Origin: Podarcis raffonei
Taxonomy: Eukaryota > Chordata > Lepidosauria > Squamata > Lacertidae
Direction of reading: 5' to 3'
Length of the DNA stretch: 64,000 bases
Assembly: GCF_027172205.1 (NCBI RefSeq)
Contig: NC_070607.1
Span: 5,962,001 to 6,026,000, forward strand
Shown: positions 10,280 to 22,200 of the stretch, piece by piece
How positions within the stretch are numbered: the stretch's first letter is position 1
Layout of the letters: each line of letters begins with the position of its first letter
Program-made: the position numbers and the translations under genes
The notes under the pieces: generated by a model
What the model was told of the DNA's origin: nothing
Databases searched by the model: none
The model's input: the letters and a program-made list of their open reading frames with translations, nothing else

Positions 10280-10910
10280 CCTTGGCCTGGAGAGGAGGCG
10301 GACACGTCACGGCCCCTCCTTCCTTCTCTCTCTTTGGGCGCAAGCGCGGCGGACCGGCCTTTTCTGGCGCGCATGCTCCGTTGCTTCTTAGGGCAAGGAC
10401 CCTTTCCGGCTCCCACCACCGTTGTCAAGGCGTCTAACTCGGTGCCTTAAAACAAAACAAAACAACCTTTCTGAAATGGGGCGCGTGAGAGAGAAGCGGG
10501 CGGATAGGGGGGGTGAAAGCAGGGAGCGCCTGGCGCAAGTTCTGGGCGGAAGCGGCCTCTGCCCTGTCAGGCGCTGTGAGGGACGCCTGTCGGAGGCGCG
10601 CGGTTCCCATGGCAACAGACGCGGCCGGGAAGCGCGCGGAGAGAGGTAAAGGGAGCCGCCGCTTCTCCTCCGCTTCTCCCCCCGAGGTGCTCCGGGGCGG
10701 GGGGGGCGAGGTCCCGGCGAGGCTTCTAGTCCTCATGGAGGTCGCCGGGGACCGAGCAGGGGGCGAGGGAAGGGAGAAGGGGAGCTGCCCGGGAGGCCAT
10801 TCACACGTGCCCCGTTCCCCCTCAGGACAGCGGGGTCGCCATGCAGCAGCGGGCGGACTGACCCTCCGGCAGCCCCGAGGCCGCGAACCTTCTGCGGAGG
10901 TGAGAGCGGA
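10280..10910 (+). promoter_or_regulatory. AXDND1: CpG-rich promoter of AXDND1
   Basis: A dense CpG stretch lies 0.7-1.3 kb before the AXDND1 start codon and holds an RFX X-box. Candidate donors for a non-coding first exon are GAG|GTAAAG after 10645 and GAG|GTGAGA after 10899. The ATG exon has its own acceptor at 11630-11631, so a spliced 5'UTR is likely (inference). A 215-codon frame here is a by-product of the GC content. Confidence 0.65.
10603..10616. promoter_or_regulatory. RFX X-box, perfect palindrome
   Basis: GTTCCCATGGCAAC fits the X-box consensus (GTNRCC/N-NRGYAAC type) bound by RFX factors, which switch on ciliary genes together with FOXJ1. It lies in the CpG promoter of AXDND1, about 1 kb before its ATG. 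Confidence 0.8.
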
Positions 10911-11631
10911 GAATGGGGATCAGGACCGGATCCAGAGCACGTCTGAAGGCAGCAGACTAGCCTGCCTGGGTCGGGAGGGCAGAACCAGGCGCGGGGGGCC
11001 AGACTCCCGCCTCTGCTCAGCCCTGGGGAGGGATGTGGGGAGAGGCAGCCCCAAAAACTTCCCCATCCCTGGCAGAAGGAAAGGTGCCGTCTTGGGAAAC
11101 GGGGCTCTGCGGGTTCTACTCGGTTGTATCTTAAAAGCAAAACACAGAGCACTAAAATAGAAAGAAAACAGTCCCACCAAATGTCCTCACACGTATTCCC
11201 TATTCTTCAGTGCTCCCTCGTCTTGCCCTTTTCCGAAATCTACTGACCATTTCAAAACAGATACATGTGTCTTAAGACAGTATTCATGCCTCTCTCTACT
11301 CAGTTTTGCAGGGAAAAGGTGGTCTGAAACAGAGTATATCTTGACGGCAAGTGACTCTCTACTGCAGGAGTCCAACTTCTTCCTTGTAAATGGGTTAACG
11401 GCCACAGATGGAGCAGCTTGCAGCGCAAGCAGAAATGTAGGAACACAGTGTGTGCCTCCTGCAATTTATATCCTTTCCCCCAGGCTAGCATACCTTCTTA
11501 AACCAAGGCTGAAATCGAATCACGTCCATCGCAGTCATACAGTCTATGTGGATTATATATCCCTTCCAGATATATGCAGCAGCCAACAATCTGTAAGTCA
11601 GTGAGCAAGCCAGCCAAAATCAACATTTCAG
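10911..11631 (+). other. AXDND1: AXDND1 5' leader / first intron
   Basis: Non-coding stretch between the CpG promoter and the ATG exon. It ends in the acceptor CAACATTTCAG. Confidence 0.5.
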
Positions 11632-11632
11632 C

Positions 11633-11741
11633 ATGTCTGCAAACAAAGGACTCACTCCAGTGCCGCCATCTACTTCAAAGCAAGAAAACAAAAAACTGAG
11701 AGATGCTTCTTCCTTAGTATCTGTCAGCAAGGATAGTAACG
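11633..11741 (+). CDS. AXDND1: AXDND1 coding exon 1 (residues 1-36)
   Basis: ATG at 11633 is the second base after the acceptor AG. It encodes [17 protein letters not shown] and ends in phase 1 before GTAAAT. The Ser/Thr/Pro-rich start resembles the human one. Confidence 0.88.
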
Positions 11742-14700
11742 GTAAATCTTGCAGCAGGTTGTTCAGTAACGTATAGCTGCAGCCAGGGTTGAGTTTTGTT
11801 GACTGCCTCTGTCTGCAGTGTTTGGATTCCTGAAAGTACTGTGATATATTTGTAGGAGTAGGACTGTTAATATTTGGTTCAGTTCAAGCACATTTTGGGC
11901 CTAACAAGGTATGCGGTTGTTGCCATCCGAGTGCATGGGGATAACAGGTCCTTCAGGAGTGTATCAGAGACAAGGAAGTAGGACATGTGGGGATCAGGTT
12001 AAGAAGAAGTGGTTGGACGTGAAGCCCTTGTGTCTGCTGTTTGTTACTGCCTATAGCAGGAATATCAATTCTTCCACCTCTTCTATAGGTATCTTCTAAT
12101 ATGCCTCTTTACATATGGTTGCTTATCATTTAAAGAAGTGGCTTTCCAATAATTAAGATAACTGGAGGAGAAAATGTCAAAGAGCAGAAATTAAAAGCAT
12201 ATCACAATGTATCTCTCATGTGAGTCTTTGAGTGCTCCAAGCACCTTTTAAAAATTCTGAGTATCGTGTACCTGTAAAGCAAAGCTTTCCAAACTTTTCA
12301 TGTTGGTGACATATTCTTTAGATGTGCACCATTTCATGACACAGTAATTCAGAGCAAACCAGAGGTTAAACTGACCCCTTTCCAGCCCCGGGAGGAGCGC
12401 GGGGACTGTTCACATGACACACTTCAACTGACACACTAACTTGTTGCGACACACAGTTTGGGAAGCTCTGCGGTAAAGTAAGAACACTGCGAATGTAGGG
12501 TGGCAGTCTTTATATGGGGGACGGGTAGAACTGAGTTATCTGTGATGCCATTGATCAGTTAGTTAAGTTTATTTATTTATTTATTTATTTACTTACTTAC
12601 TTACTTACTTGATTGAGGGTGCAGTTGCATTCGCATGCACCCCCTGGCTACGCCCATGGTATGTAAGTGGATATTTTCCTCCATTGTTGCTGCTTCTTTC
12701 CTCCTTTAGCAATGCTCCTACGAAACAGTTACAACAGGGGCTTCTATAATTTTACTCGAAGGCCAGTTTATATTTGGGATAAATATGGATTTTTAATGTT
12801 ATTCTTGAGCACTAACATGAAATGTGTGTGATAGAATTGTCAGCTTTGAGGGGTTTTTTTGGGGGGGGGGTAGAGATAATCTGCTGCCACCACCAAATAT
12901 TAACCGTTACTCTTGCTGTTTCTTTCTTTGTTCTAGAACTCCCTCAGTTAAGAGACAAGTCAGCTGCATTAGACAGTTCAAAGCCTCTTCCCACATCTTT
13001 ACAGCATGATTTCATCCCAGAAGAGATCTTTGTTGCACTGACCTCTGCTGCCAACCCAGTCCCCTGTCCCAGTGTTTTAAGACCCCCCAAGAAAACAAAA
13101 AGTATAAAAGACTTTCAGGTGCATAAGTTCATTTCCAGTCTATGAATATTTGCTTTTTAAATACAAAATTTGCCACAAAACCCACTTGCTATAGATGTCT
13201 GCTGGTGACCGCGAATTATGCCAGGTGCACATAGACATCAGTATTTTAGGACAACACTTTGCAAGAGGGAGCATTATTTGGAACATGGCGGAATGAGAAA
13301 TGCTTCAGAGCCTGAAGTTCACTGAATGGTGGGGGAGGCAAGAGACAGTAGTTGGGCCAAAGAACTGGCACTGTCAGGCAACTTAGAGTTTTATTAAGGA
13401 GATTTCAGCACTTCAGCTTTTGTTCCTTATCATACATATCACAAACCACTTTCAGCAACAGAAACTTTTGAGATTGGTTCAGTAAGGAACAAAGAAACAT
13501 GCTTTGGGCATGTTGTATAAATAAAGAACCCATCCCTTTATCGCATCTCCCTTTTGCATGTTCTCCTTCCTGTTTTTGATGTATATTTCACATGCATCTC
13601 TCGCCAGCTCATAAAAAGACTTCAGCTAAGACTTAGAAGAAACAGCTGACAGGATCTCTCTGCTATGTGCATTTGTGTGTAATGTGTCATTAGGCTTATC
13701 AGTATTGGAGATGTAGTCTGTGCTTTCCACCTGATCCCGAAGAACCTCTTGAACTAGTCTTTTCTGTTCACTCTTCAGGGGTGCATTCGTACTACTGATG
13801 GGGTCTGGCAACATCCTGTACGCAGAAACAAGTTTCGATATCTGATAGAGCATCCGATTTGCCTCACAGGAGCTGGAAGGTAATAGAATGGAATTAATAG
13901 GGCCCTGGCACGTCACATGCCTCTTTGCAATAACCTGTAGCAGTCCTAGGATTTGGGAGGCACAGTGCAAGGCTGAAGGAGATTGCTAGGGAAACGTCCA
14001 TTAAGTATGTTACACAAGAGTGGGTAACCCGAAGTGATGGTGTGCTTGGAGATGAGCAGGAATGCCCATGAACCAAGCTATGACCTTAGAGCAGCTTTTG
14101 CTAACTTGTCACCCTCCTGATGTCGTTGGATGCAACCCCTATCAGGCCCAGCCAGTTCTCCTGGTGATCAGGGATGATGGGAGTGGTACTCCAAAACGTA
14201 GGAGGGTACCCGGCTGGGGAAGACTGGCCTAGAGTCTGCACTTCGGCCTCTTTCCTCATGCTGCTGCCTGCACCCACAGAGCCAAACCGTTCCAGGCACG
14301 GGAGGCTGTGTATGTTGCTCAGCATTCAGCAAGCTGGCTCTGTTTCTTTCTCTTTTTTTTATAAGATTTTTATTAAGATTTTTACATTACAAAAAAAGGA
14401 AAAAAAAGAAAGAAAAAATACAGAATAAAAATTGTTAAAAAACCATCAATCTTTCCATCACATTATTTTTCATTTACTTGTTTCTCGGACCTCCTCATAC
14501 CTCTCTTTTTTGTATTCCAATTCAATTTATTAGCTCAGCAATTTGTTTCCCTCTTTATTCTACCCAAATCTTTATTCTTAAATTGTTGTGATCTTAAAAT
14601 TTTACTTTTATAAACCCATTTTTTCATATTCTTTTAACCCGTTACAGCTAGAAACCACTTAATTTCAATCCAACATTATTCTAAAATTCATTAATTTTAC

Positions 14701-16228
14701 AGTGTCTCTGTAAATAATCTTTAAATTTCTTCCAGTCTTCTTCCACTGACTCCTCCTCCTGGTCTCAGATCCTGCCGGTCATTTCCGCTAATTCCATATA
14801 ATCCATCACCTTCATCTGCCATTCTTCCAGAGTGGGTAGATCTTGTGTCTTCCAATATTTTGCGATAAGTATTCTTGCTGCTGTTGTGGCATACATAAAG
14901 AAAGTTCTGTCCTTCTTTAACACCGATTGGTCAACTATGCCCAGAAGAAAGGCCTCTGGTTTCTTCAAGAAGGTATATTTAAATACCTTTTTCAATTCAT
15001 TATATATCGTCTCCCAGAAAGCCTTAATCCTTGGGCACGTCCACCAAAGGTGAAAGAATGTGCCTTCATTTTCTTTACATTTCCAACATTTATTATCGGG
15101 CAAATGATAAATTTTTGCAAGCTTGACCGGGGTCATGTACCACCTATAAATCATTTTCATAATATTCTCTCTTAAGGCATTACATGCCGTAAATTTCATA
15201 CCGGTGTTCCACAACTGTTCCCAGTCAGCGAACATAATATTATGTCCAACATCTTGTGCCCATTTTATCATAGCAGATTTAACCGTTTCATCCTGAGTAT
15301 TCCATTTCAACAGCAAGTTATACATCCTTGACAAATTCTTAATTTTGGGTTCTAGCAGTTCTGTTTCTAATTTTGATTTGTCCACCTGGAAGCCAATTTT
15401 CTTGTCCAGATTATATGCCTCCATTAGGAGGCATTATATGCCTCCATTAGGAGGCGGGCAGGTGTGGAGGATTCCCTGGTCCTGAATGGGGTAACTGTGC
15501 CCCTGAAGGACCAGGTGCGCAGCCTGGGAGTCATTTTGGACTCACAGCTGTCCATGGAGGCACAGGTCAAATCTGTGTCCAGGGCAGCTGTTTACCAGCT
15601 CCATCTGGTACGTAGGCTGAGACCCTATCTGCCTGCGGACTGTCTCGCCAGAGTGGTGCATGCTCTGGTTATCTCCCGCTTGGATTACTGCAATGCGCTC
15701 TACGTGGGGCTACCTTTGAAGGTGACTCGGAAACTACAACTAATCCAGAATGCAGCAGCTAGACTGGTGACTGGGGGCGGCCGCCGAGACCATATAACAC
15801 CGGTCTTGAAAGACCTACATTGGCTCCCAGTACGTTTCCGAGCACAATTCAAAGTGTTGGTGCTGACCTTTAAAGCCCTAAACGGCCTCGGTCCAGTATA
15901 CCTGAAGGAGCGTCTCCACCCCCATCATTCTGCCCGGACGCTGAGGTCTAGCGCCGAGGGCCTTCTGGCGGTTCCCTCATTGCGAGAAGCAAAGCTACAG
16001 GGAACCAGGCAGAGGGCCTTCTCGGTAGTGGCGCCCGCCCTGTGGAACGCCCTCCCATCAGATGTCAAAGCGATAAACATCTACCTGACATTCAGAAGAC
16101 ATCTTAAGGCAGCCCTGTTCAGGGAAGTTTTTAACGTGTGATATTTTACTGTATTTTTGGTTTTTATGGAAGCCACCCAGAGTGGCTGGGGAGGCCCAGC
16201 CAGATGGGCGGGGTATAAATAATAAATA

Positions 16229-16279
<51 letters not shown>

Positions 16280-19200
16280 TATCTGATAATAATGGAGCCA
16301 ATCTCGCACTTTGTTCTTTAGTTTCTCAAAACTCTGCAATTTTAATCTATCTCCATCTTGTTCCAGAATTTCCCAATATTTCGGCCATTTAGCCTCCATA
16401 TTGAGCTTTTTCTGAGCTTTCGCTTCCATCGGTGACAGCCACCTTGGGGTTTTATTTTCCAATAGATCCTTGTACCTTATCCAAACATTAAACAATGCTT
16501 TCCTAACAATATGGTTTTTAAATGCTTTATGCGCTTTGACCTTATCATACCACAGATATGCATGCCATCCAAATACATTATTAAAACCTTCCAAATGCAA
16601 AATGTCTGTGTTTTCAAGAAGTAGCCATTCTTTCAACCAGCAGAAAGCTGCTGATTCATAATAAAGTTTAAAGTCTGGCAGGGCAAATCCACCTCTTTCC
16701 TTTCCATCCGTTAATATTTTAAATTTTATTCTAGGTTTCTTGCCCTGCCAGACAAATCTTAAAATATCTCTCTGCCACTTCTTGAAACAATCCATCTTGT
16801 CCACAATTTGCAATGCCTGAAACAAAAACAGCATTCTCGGCAATACATTCATTTTTATAGCTGCGATACTGCCCAGCAAAGAAAGTTTCAAATTTGACCA
16901 TATTTCTAGATCTTTTTTCACTTCACCCCAGCATTTTTCATAGTTATCTTTAAATAAGTTCCCATTTTTTGCTGTCATCTTGATCCCCAGGTATTTAACT
17001 TTCTTGACCACTGTTAAACCTGTCATATTCTGAAACCTCTCTCTCTCGGTTTGTGTTAAGTTTTTCTCTAAAACCTTGGTTTTTAACTTATTCAGTTTAA
17101 ACCCAGCGACCTGACCAAATTCTTGAATCAGTTCTAAAACCCTTTTAGTACTAGATTCTGGCTCCTGTAAAGTCAATACTAAGTCATCTGCAAATGCTCT
17201 CAGTTTGTACTGTCTAGCTCCAACCTGTATACCTTTAACCAACTGGTCCCTTCTGATCATGTTCAGCAAAACTTCCAGAACCGATATAAAAAGCAATGGG
17301 GAAATTGGGCAACCTTGTCGTGTCCCTTTTTCTATTTTAAATTCTTCCATCACCACATTGTTCACAATTAATTTTGCCTTTTGTTCTGAATATATTGCAC
17401 TTATACCATTTTCAAAACCTTGGCCTACCCCCATACCCTGTAAGTTCTTTTTCATAAAAGTCCAAGAAATATTGTCAAAGGCTTTCTCAGCACCCACAAA
17501 TATCAAAACTGCCTTCGTGTTTATATTCTCTTGCAATTTCTCTATAATGTTAATTATATTTCTCACATTATCAGAAAGATATCTTCCTGGGAGAAAACCT
17601 GCTTGGTCTTTATGTATCTCTTCCACTAACACCTTTTTTAGTCTTTTTGCTAAAATGTCTGCCAAAATTTTATAATCCACATTAAGCAGTGATATGGGAC
17701 GGTAGTTCTTGAGCTGAGTCTTTTCAGTCTCTGTTTTCGGTACAAGTGTAATATATGCTTCTTTCCACTACTCTGGTGCCATTTTCCCCTGCATTATTTC
17801 ATTACAGACTTCTTTCAGAGGTTGCACTAACCATTCCTTTAAAGATCTGTAGTATCTAGAAGTCAGTCCATCCGGTCCTGGAGATTTACCCAATTGCATG
17901 TTCTGAATGGCACCTTCTATCTCCTGTTCAGTTATTTTATAACTCAACATTAATTTATTTTCTTGAGAGATTTTTTGTAGTCCATTTTTCTTCAAAAATC
18001 GGTCTAAGTCAATTTCTCTCTGTGGTCCTTGTGTATATAGTTGTTTAAAATACCTCTGGAAACAATTTCTGATCTCCACTGGGTTCTGTATATTCCTTCC
18101 TTCCACTTCTAAATTTATAATTGTATTTTGCTTTTGTCTTTTTTTCATTTGCCAAGCCAACAGTTTCCCACATTTGTTAGCTGACTCAAATGTCTTTTGT
18201 CTCATTTGTTTAATTTTCCACTCGATCTCTTGGTTCATCATTTTCATAAGTTGCACTTGGTATAGCTTTATTTCTCTCAAAATCTCCTGCGATTTGGGTT
18301 TTACTCTCAATTTTTTTTTACCTTCCTTTATTTTCTCCAAAAATTTTTCCTTCTTCTCATTCTGGATTCTCTTTTTTAATGTATTCTGTTGTATCAAGAA
18401 CCCTCTCATAACCGCCTTACTAGCGTCCCAGATTACTCTTTTTTCCACATCGGTGTTCATATTTATCTCAAAATAGTCTCTCAAGGTTTTTTGGGCCTTC
18501 TTTAAAACTTCTTCATCTCTAAATAGGGTGTCATTCATCCTCCATCTGAAGGAACCAGTTGGTATTAGTTTCATCTCCATCTTGACGGTGTTGTGGTCGG
18601 AGCAGGTTTTTTGGCAGATTTCCACTTTCCTAGTCTTTGGTGCCATTCCTCTACATACCCATATTTGGTCAATTCTAGTCCATGTCATTTTGGCTTCAGA
18701 AAAGAAGGTTCCCTCCTTAGCCAAGGGGTTCTTTATTCTCCAAATGTCCACTAAATCCAAGTTGTCTGTCATCTCAAAAAAGGTCTTCGGTAGTCTACCA
18801 TCCTTGGTGACTACCTGTTTTTGTGCCTTGTCCATATATGTAGATACCACTCCGTTCATATCTCCCAGCAGAACTACGTTGTAATCCAAATAGTCCATCA
18901 GGATCTCATGCAACTTTTTAAAGAAATCAGATTTCCCCTCATTTGGTGCATAAACGCCTACTATCAAAAAATTTTCTCCCTGTATTTGAATTTCAACTGC
19001 CACAAATCTTCCTTGGTCATCTTTGAATATAAATTTCGGTTGCAATCTTTCTTTTGCATAAATCACAACTCCTCTTTTTTTTTTACCTTGTCGGATGAAA
19101 TAAACTCTTGACCAAGTCTTTTGTTAACCAATAATTTCCTATGTAGCCTTGTTATATGAGTTTCTTATAGACAAATCAGATCCAATTGCTCCTTTTTTAA

Positions 19201-22200
19201 TAAATGAAACACAGATCTCCTTTTCTGAGGGGAGTTCAAACCGTTACAATTCCAACTTAAAAGTTGCAGAGCCGTGATGTAAGTACTATGCTTCTCCTCC
19301 AACTGCACCCAGTGCCTGTTCCTGTTCTGTTGGTGGTATCACCTTCTTTAAACGCTCTTTTAATTCAGGAGGGAGATCTGGTATATCTAGAGTTTCACTT
19401 ACAAGTGTTCTTAACTCTCCTTCGGCTTTCTTCTGCAGGTCTTCTCCGTGGTCTCTCCAAAATTTGGTTTTGTCGTCCTCTGATTTTATCCTTATCTTCT
19501 TGCCTTTATAGCTAAAAGACAGGCCTTCAGGGAATTCCCACCTGAAAAAGATTCAGTTACTTCTCAATCGTGCAGCCAAGTCCTTATAATTGGACCTAAG
19601 GTCCAGAAGATGTTTCGGAATATCCTTAAATATCTCCACTCTTGATTGATGTATTACCAAAGTCTTCTGAAAGTGCAGACTCAAGATTTTATCTCTCTCC
19701 TCTTTTGTTCGGAGGGTGATCAGACAATCTCTTGCTCTATTCTTTTCCCCTCCTTTCCCAAGTCTGAAAGCACTCACTATCTTGAAGCTGTTCTTCTCCA
19801 AATCTGGATTCCAAAAGTCTGCAAATTCCTTTGTAAGAAATTCAATCAAATTATCTTTCTCCAATTCAGGAACCGCCCTGACCCTTAAATTTGCTTGTTT
19901 TTCCCTCAACTCAATCAAAGAAAGAGTTGATTTGTGTTCTTGTAGTTGTTTATGTATTGGTGGAATCTTCTCTTCTACAACGGTGGCTGTATAGGTTGCA
20001 ATTTCTTTTGCCTCGTCAGCTGTCTTTCGTATTGAAGTTGATTCCTGTACTAATCTCTGGATGGTCTCAGTGTTAATGTTTACTTTCTGACCCAAACTAT
20101 TAATGCTTGTAGTATTTTGATTAATACTTGTAGTATTTTGGTCAATTTTATTCGATGTCTCGGCTAGTTGTTTACTTATTTTGTCCAAAGACTCATTTAT
20201 TTTACTAAGAGCCTGGGCCAAGGCATCATCAGCGGCCATACCTTTAGGCTTAGATTGTGCCAATGGGGTTGTTATTGGCAAGCCAGAGGGACTGGATGTC
20301 GAAGCTCTCCTTTGTAGCCCAATGTCTGTACGTAATACTTTTCCAGATCTGGTTGCTTGTTGGGACTCTAACTTGTCTTTCCCATCCGCCATAACCCTCC
20401 AGATGAAAGCCAAGGTCAGTCACACACTCAAAGTCAGAGTCAGAGTCTGTCAAGGTCAGTCACACACTCAGAGACAAAGAGACAAAGATTGTTTTGAAAT
20501 GGAAAATTCCCTTAGTCCAGCTGCAGTTGCAGCAATTTCACAGTTCCTCTAGGGGGACACAGTATCAACAATGGTCAATAATGCTTTTTTAAAGTAACTT
20601 ATTTTCCCTTTCGTCCAAAGGACAACAGTTCCTTTTTCAGTTTATTTATTGCCTGATACTTTAAAATCAGGAGAAACCAGTCAGTAATATTGTGTCTTAA
20701 TTGTATCTTCAAGCGCAGAGTTAACTGTTGCAGAAAAAAAGTACTTTCAGCGACAACACACTTCCCAGTACGACATTTTTAACTGTTCGCAGGAGCCGGT
20801 CTCGGGGTTTTGAGCAGTGGATTTAGCTGCTCTAGCTCTCTCTTTTTGCAGGGAAATACTGCAAATCCTTTCCCCCCTTCTCCCCTGTGTCAAAAGGGGG
20901 GCTAACGCTTGTTTGATGTTCAGATTGTAATCCTTAAAAACGACCTTTAAGGTTTCCGCTTACAAGTTCATTGCTTTACTCCTTTACAAAAAACGGGAGG
21001 CAGACTTCCTTTTTGTACCTCTCCGCATTCGGTGCCAAATCTTTTAATTTAATTCCTTTAATTGCCAAATGACCTACTCACGGGTCATTGATCTTGGTGC
21101 CAAATTTCAAGGAAGAAGGCAGCGCTCTCCGGCAACGACTTTGCGGCTTCGCTCCACGGAAGAAGCAGACGACTCACAGCACAGCGCCACTTCCCCGCTC
21201 CGCTCCGGAGCCCAAAACTGGACTCCTTTGCCGATGGGGGGGGCGCAAAAAGGTGCCCGCCGAGTCCCACGGCCACAGACTTCACCCGCCTGTGGTTTTT
21301 AAAGGGTCCCCGCTGCGCCGTAGCGGGAAAGAACCAGTTTCTGTGGAGCCAGTCCCCTCCGAGTTAGAGGGAATCAGCCATTTTCCGATGGCGCCACCCC
21401 GGAAGTCCAAGCTGGCTCTGTTTCACACTTGGGTTTAACTTGTGGCGCACTTGGCAAAAGCGGTGGCCACCACTGTTTGAAAACCAGCCCTTTCAAGACC
21501 CTCCTTGTCAATACATTGTTCAATTTTAACTCAGGGATAGGGGGAACCATGAAGAAGTTTGCCTTCCGCTGAGAGTAATCCGCTAGAGGGTAGATGTTGG
21601 TGGCTGGTAGACCAAAAGTGGCTGGGAGCAGAGGCAAGAAGCAGGAAGGTCTTCTCTCTTTCTTTTTCTGTCATCCCCTTTCTCTTTCTCCACCTCTTCC
21701 CATCAAGCAATCTGTTGCTCTTTGAAAAGATCTGAACTGATTGGTTGCAGTGCACTTCCCCCCTCTCTTCCATTGCACTGTCCGTTTTGAGACCACCACC
21801 ACCATGATTTCCCTCCCCCTTGCCAGAGTTCTCAACTGATCACTTGCAGAGTCTGCTTCCCCCTCCCTCTTCCATCACTCCATCTGGCTCCCTGCCCCAT
21901 TCATGTCTCTGAATACCAGTCACTGGGGAACAATAACATGAGAGGGCTGCTGTACTCATAACTTGCATGTGGTCTTTCCATTAGCATCTGATTGGCACAC
22001 CTTTTGGGGTTCATTTCAGGCAGCAAAATGCTTTGGGCCAGCATTGGTAATAGCCAGGGGTTATTGGATAACAAGTAAGGTCCTTCTGGGTCATGTGGCC
22101 AGCATGACTAAGCCGCTTCTGGCAAACCAGAGCAGCGCACGGAAACGCCATTTACCTTCCGCCGGAGCAGTACCTATTTATCTACTTGCACTTTGACGTG

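Larger units (their letters stand above)
14347..21408 (-). mobile_element. Full-length L1 LINE with a nested L2-like insertion
   Basis: A perfect 16-bp target duplication, AAGCTGGCTCTGTTTC, stands at 14331-14346 and 21409-21424. It encloses a GC-rich 5' region (20414-21408), ORF1 (19553-20413), ORF2 (about 14765-19255) and an A-rich 3' tail (T-rich on + near 14350). About 0.85 kb at 15449-16280 is a later L2-like insertion. ORF2 carries in-frame stops near 19167 and near 17768 and a probable slip in an A run near 19080, so the copy cannot make an intact ORF2 protein. Confidence 0.92.

Noticed and set aside
10513-11160. 215-codon frame in the CpG-rich promoter
   Set aside because: It is Arg/Gly-rich by composition, has no family motif, and runs across candidate donor sites of the AXDND1 leader.
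13626-13970. 114-codon minus frame
   Set aside because: It is a shadow of AXDND1 coding exon 3, whose splice sites, phase and conservation are clear.
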